A stretch of 64,000 bases of DNA, taken from contig NZ_VOIL01000001.1 of assembly GCF_007994735.1 (NCBI RefSeq), positions 992,001 to 1,056,000 of the forward strand, in the 5' to 3' direction. Position 1 is the first letter of the stretch. Every line of letters starts with the position of its first letter. The notes below the pieces were generated by a model that had not been told where the DNA came from, did no database searches, and was given only the letters and a program-made list of their open reading frames with translations. A program made the position numbers and the translations under genes. Of this stretch, positions 62,625 through 64,000 are shown in pieces. The stretch comes from Nesterenkonia populi (GTDB taxonomy: Bacteria; Actinomycetota; Actinomycetes; Actinomycetales; Micrococcaceae).

Positions 62625-63035
62625 TTATAGGCAGGAATGACTGCTGTCCAGCTTTAGCCTCGGTCCGCCGACGCGGTTGTGATTTGGTGGTGGGGCCTGC
62701 CGTCCAGGGTGCGGGGCTATCGGACAGTGAGAGGGGTCCCAGTTTCTTGTACCGCTCGTGTTCTACTCCGGAGGTCCGCAGCCCAACCTTGATCCTCGTC
62801 CTGATGCCCGAAGCTGGGCAGGCACTTATGGGTGGGAAACTGGTGGTGGTGCTCTAGAGGGAGCTGACGTCTTGGGCCCATTTCCATGCGCGGGCACGAA
62901 ACGAGCCGGGCCCGCGCGGCCGAAGTCCAAGCGTGGCTGTCGTGGAAGACAAGGCCGTGGTGGGCGGGACTCAATTGCAGGTTTGACTGTTCGCGTTTTT
63001 CTGTCTGTCCGGAAGATGGGCGAGGAGTTCAAGTG
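62625..63035. other. Noncoding stretch of the island
   Basis: About 410 bp. I found no gene, RNA or terminator I could support; the open frames present have no recognisable protein pattern and no ribosome site. Confidence 0.4.
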
Positions 63036-63325
63036 CTACCCATAAAAACCAGCTTTGCTGATGTTTCTAATCTCACGGACCACGTCGTCAAAGGACCCTT
63101 TGCCGTTCCTGGACCTTTCTAGGGCTCGCTCTAGAGAGGAACCATGAATCAACTCTTCGCGGTCCCTCATGCGCACATCTTCTGTAGAGAATTCCTCCGC
63201 GATCTTGGCGAGTTTCCGCAGCTTTTCGCGGCCTTCGGGGCTCCTCGTGTCGTATGTCCCGTGCCAGACGAACGAAACCGAGAGCCGATTTTGAACCGCC
63301 CTGGGTTTGATGGAGACTCCGGCTA
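63036..63325 (-). pseudogene. 3' fragment of an unidentified gene truncated beside an IS3 remnant
   Basis: The frame ending with TAG at 63038-63036 reads ...GVSIKPRAVQNRLSVSFVWH, GTYDTRSPEGREKLRKLAKI, AEEFSTEDVRMRDREELIHG and RNGKGSFDDVVREIRNISKA GFYG. It has no usable start: its 5' end abuts the transposase remnant at about 63325. Composition and pattern are those of a real protein (charged helices), but no family was recognised. Confidence 0.45.
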
Positions 63326-63568
63326 TAGGGATTCCACCAGCTCGTTGGCTCTGGTGTTGTCATCGTAGAACAGGGCCTCGAACTCAGCTGGCGGCCTGTC
63401 ACCGAGGTACCCATGGAGCCGCTCAGTGTTGTGCCAGTGGACCCACCCCAGAGTCGCCAGCTCCACATCCTCGACCGTCTTCCATGGACCGCGCTGCGCG
63501 CGCACCGGCCCTCGGATGAGCTCAGCCTTGTAGTAGCCGTTGACGGTCTCAGCCAGAGCATTGACGCT
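63323..63568 (-). pseudogene. IS3-family transposase C-terminal remnant
   Basis: The frame reads SVNALAETVNGYYKAELI...GPWKTVEDVELATLGWVHWH, then NTERLHGYLGDRPPAEFEAL, ending with TAG at 63325. This is the standard C-terminus of an IS3-family OrfB/integrase core (ALAE..N..YK.ELI, WV.W.N..RLH..LG..PP.E.E). The 5' part is missing; it breaks off at about 63569, next to the IS110-type gene. Confidence 0.8.
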
Positions 63569-63578
63569 CCTATATCTG

Positions 63579-64000
63579 TCAAATAGCTACTTGGGCTACC
63601 TCTGCGGTCCCGGGGCGGGCCTTGATGAGGTGGTAGACCTCACGGATGACGTAGCGTTTCAGGCAACGGATGATGTCGCGTTTGGACTTGCCTTCAGCGA
63701 TGCGGCGGGCCACATAGGCCTTGGTGGGCTCGTGGTGCTGCATCCGGACGATCACGGTCCGATAGATCGCGGAGTTCAGCTGTCGGTGGCCTCCGTGATT
63801 GATCCTGTGCTTACCGCTGGTCATCCCTGATCCGGTGGGCACTGGGCTGATACCAGCCAGTTTCGCGAAGGCAGCCTCGGAACGGATTCGTTCCGGGTTG
63901 TCTCCAGCGACGATGAGGATCTCGGCGGCGGTGTCGATGCCGATACCGAAACGCTCCAGCAGCTCTGGGCACTGAGCCGTGACCAGCTGGGCGATCATCT
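63579..64000 (-). CDS. IS110-family transposase, C-terminal part (5' truncated by window edge)
   Basis: About 140 residues, the Transposase_20 half of an IS110-type DEDD transposase: ERFGIGIDTAAEILIVAGDN, FAKLAGISPVPTGSGMTSGK, HRINHGGHRQLNSAIYRTVI, RRIAEGKSKRDIIRCLKRYV. The gene continues beyond 64000. IS110 elements generally lack long terminal inverted repeats and insert site-specifically; the 3' boundary here is probably near 63570, inside the IS3 remnant. Confidence 0.85.
   Translation of the reverse strand, partial: MIAQLVTAQCPELLERFGIGIDTAAEILIVAGDNPERIRSEAAFAKLAGISPVPTGSGMTSGKHRINHGGHRQLNSAIYRTVIVRMQHHEPTKAYVARRIAEGKSKRDIIRCLKRYVIREVYHLIKARPGTAEVAQVAI

Noticed and set aside
62717..62974. 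85-codon minus-strand frame in the island
   Set aside because: No ribosome site, no recognisable pattern, and His/Arg-rich composition; left as noncoding.

Overview
The window is almost certainly chromosomal DNA of a high-GC actinobacterium. Gene content and order suggest a relative of the Micrococcaceae (Arthrobacter, Nesterenkonia, Kocuria), but that is inferred from families and synteny, not from a database search. Supporting signs are the coproporphyrin-dependent haem pathway, an AdnA/AdnB-like helicase-nuclease pair, a UvrD2-type helicase with a tetracysteine motif and HRDC domain, an LAXTG sorting signal, and many starts where a TANNNT -10 box lies only 6-8 nt upstream of ATG/GTG (apparently leaderless mRNAs).

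Layout. 1-2.0 kb: end of a branched-chain 2-oxoacid dehydrogenase operon (E1 beta, E2). 2.0-11.5 kb: metabolic and surface genes (GerMN-like lipoprotein, CitE-like lyase, acyl-CoA synthetase, orphan response regulator, LAXTG wall protein, aldo/keto reductase, 2-hydroxyacid dehydrogenase, amidase), with a 415-bp noncoding gap at 2.7-3.1 kb full of hairpins. 11.5-13.0 kb: rpmB-rpmG-rpsN (cysteine-poor forms) and HU, each followed by a terminator. 13.1-18.0 kb: CopD-CtaG fusion, thioredoxin-NHL protein and flavodoxin. 18.0-24.2 kb (minus strand): SorC regulator, FN3K-like kinase, inositol-monophosphatase-like enzyme, ligA, and an Rv2629/Vms1-like release-factor-related protein.

24.3-34.8 kb: haem synthesis. 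hemA is divergent from hemE-cgoX(hemY)-chdC(hemQ)-cpfC(hemH)-hemC-hemD-hemB-hemL. Together they take glutamyl-tRNA to protohaem through coproporphyrin; only gltX is absent from the window. Several genes are coupled by ATGA or TGATG overlaps. 34.8-38.5 kb: a small membrane protein, a DEDDh exonuclease, and a trio of two paralogous SseB-like proteins plus an ADP-ribosylglycohydrolase-family protein. 38.6-59.9 kb: genome-maintenance and envelope block whose order resembles mycobacterial Rv3202c-Rv3193c: adnA/adnB, small gene, two tandem MFS exporters, phosphotransferase, uvrD2, YgjP-like metallopeptidase, ThiF-like protein, DUF2342, PDZ-Lon protease, UPF0182.

59.9-64.0 kb: an initiator tRNA-Met and its terminator, then an abrupt change to AT-richer, gene-poor DNA with small membrane proteins, a lipoprotein, an XRE/DUF2975 pair, two IS3-type transposase remnants, fragments of other genes, and an IS110-type transposase running off the end. 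This looks like a genomic island or insertion graveyard beside a tRNA gene. No CRISPR array, rRNA or intact prophage was seen. No single clearly new system stands out. The best leads are the SseB/SseB/ADP-ribosylglycohydrolase operon, the hairpin-rich gap at 2.8-3.05 kb, the palindrome at the cgoX/chdC junction, and the remnant genes in the terminal island.
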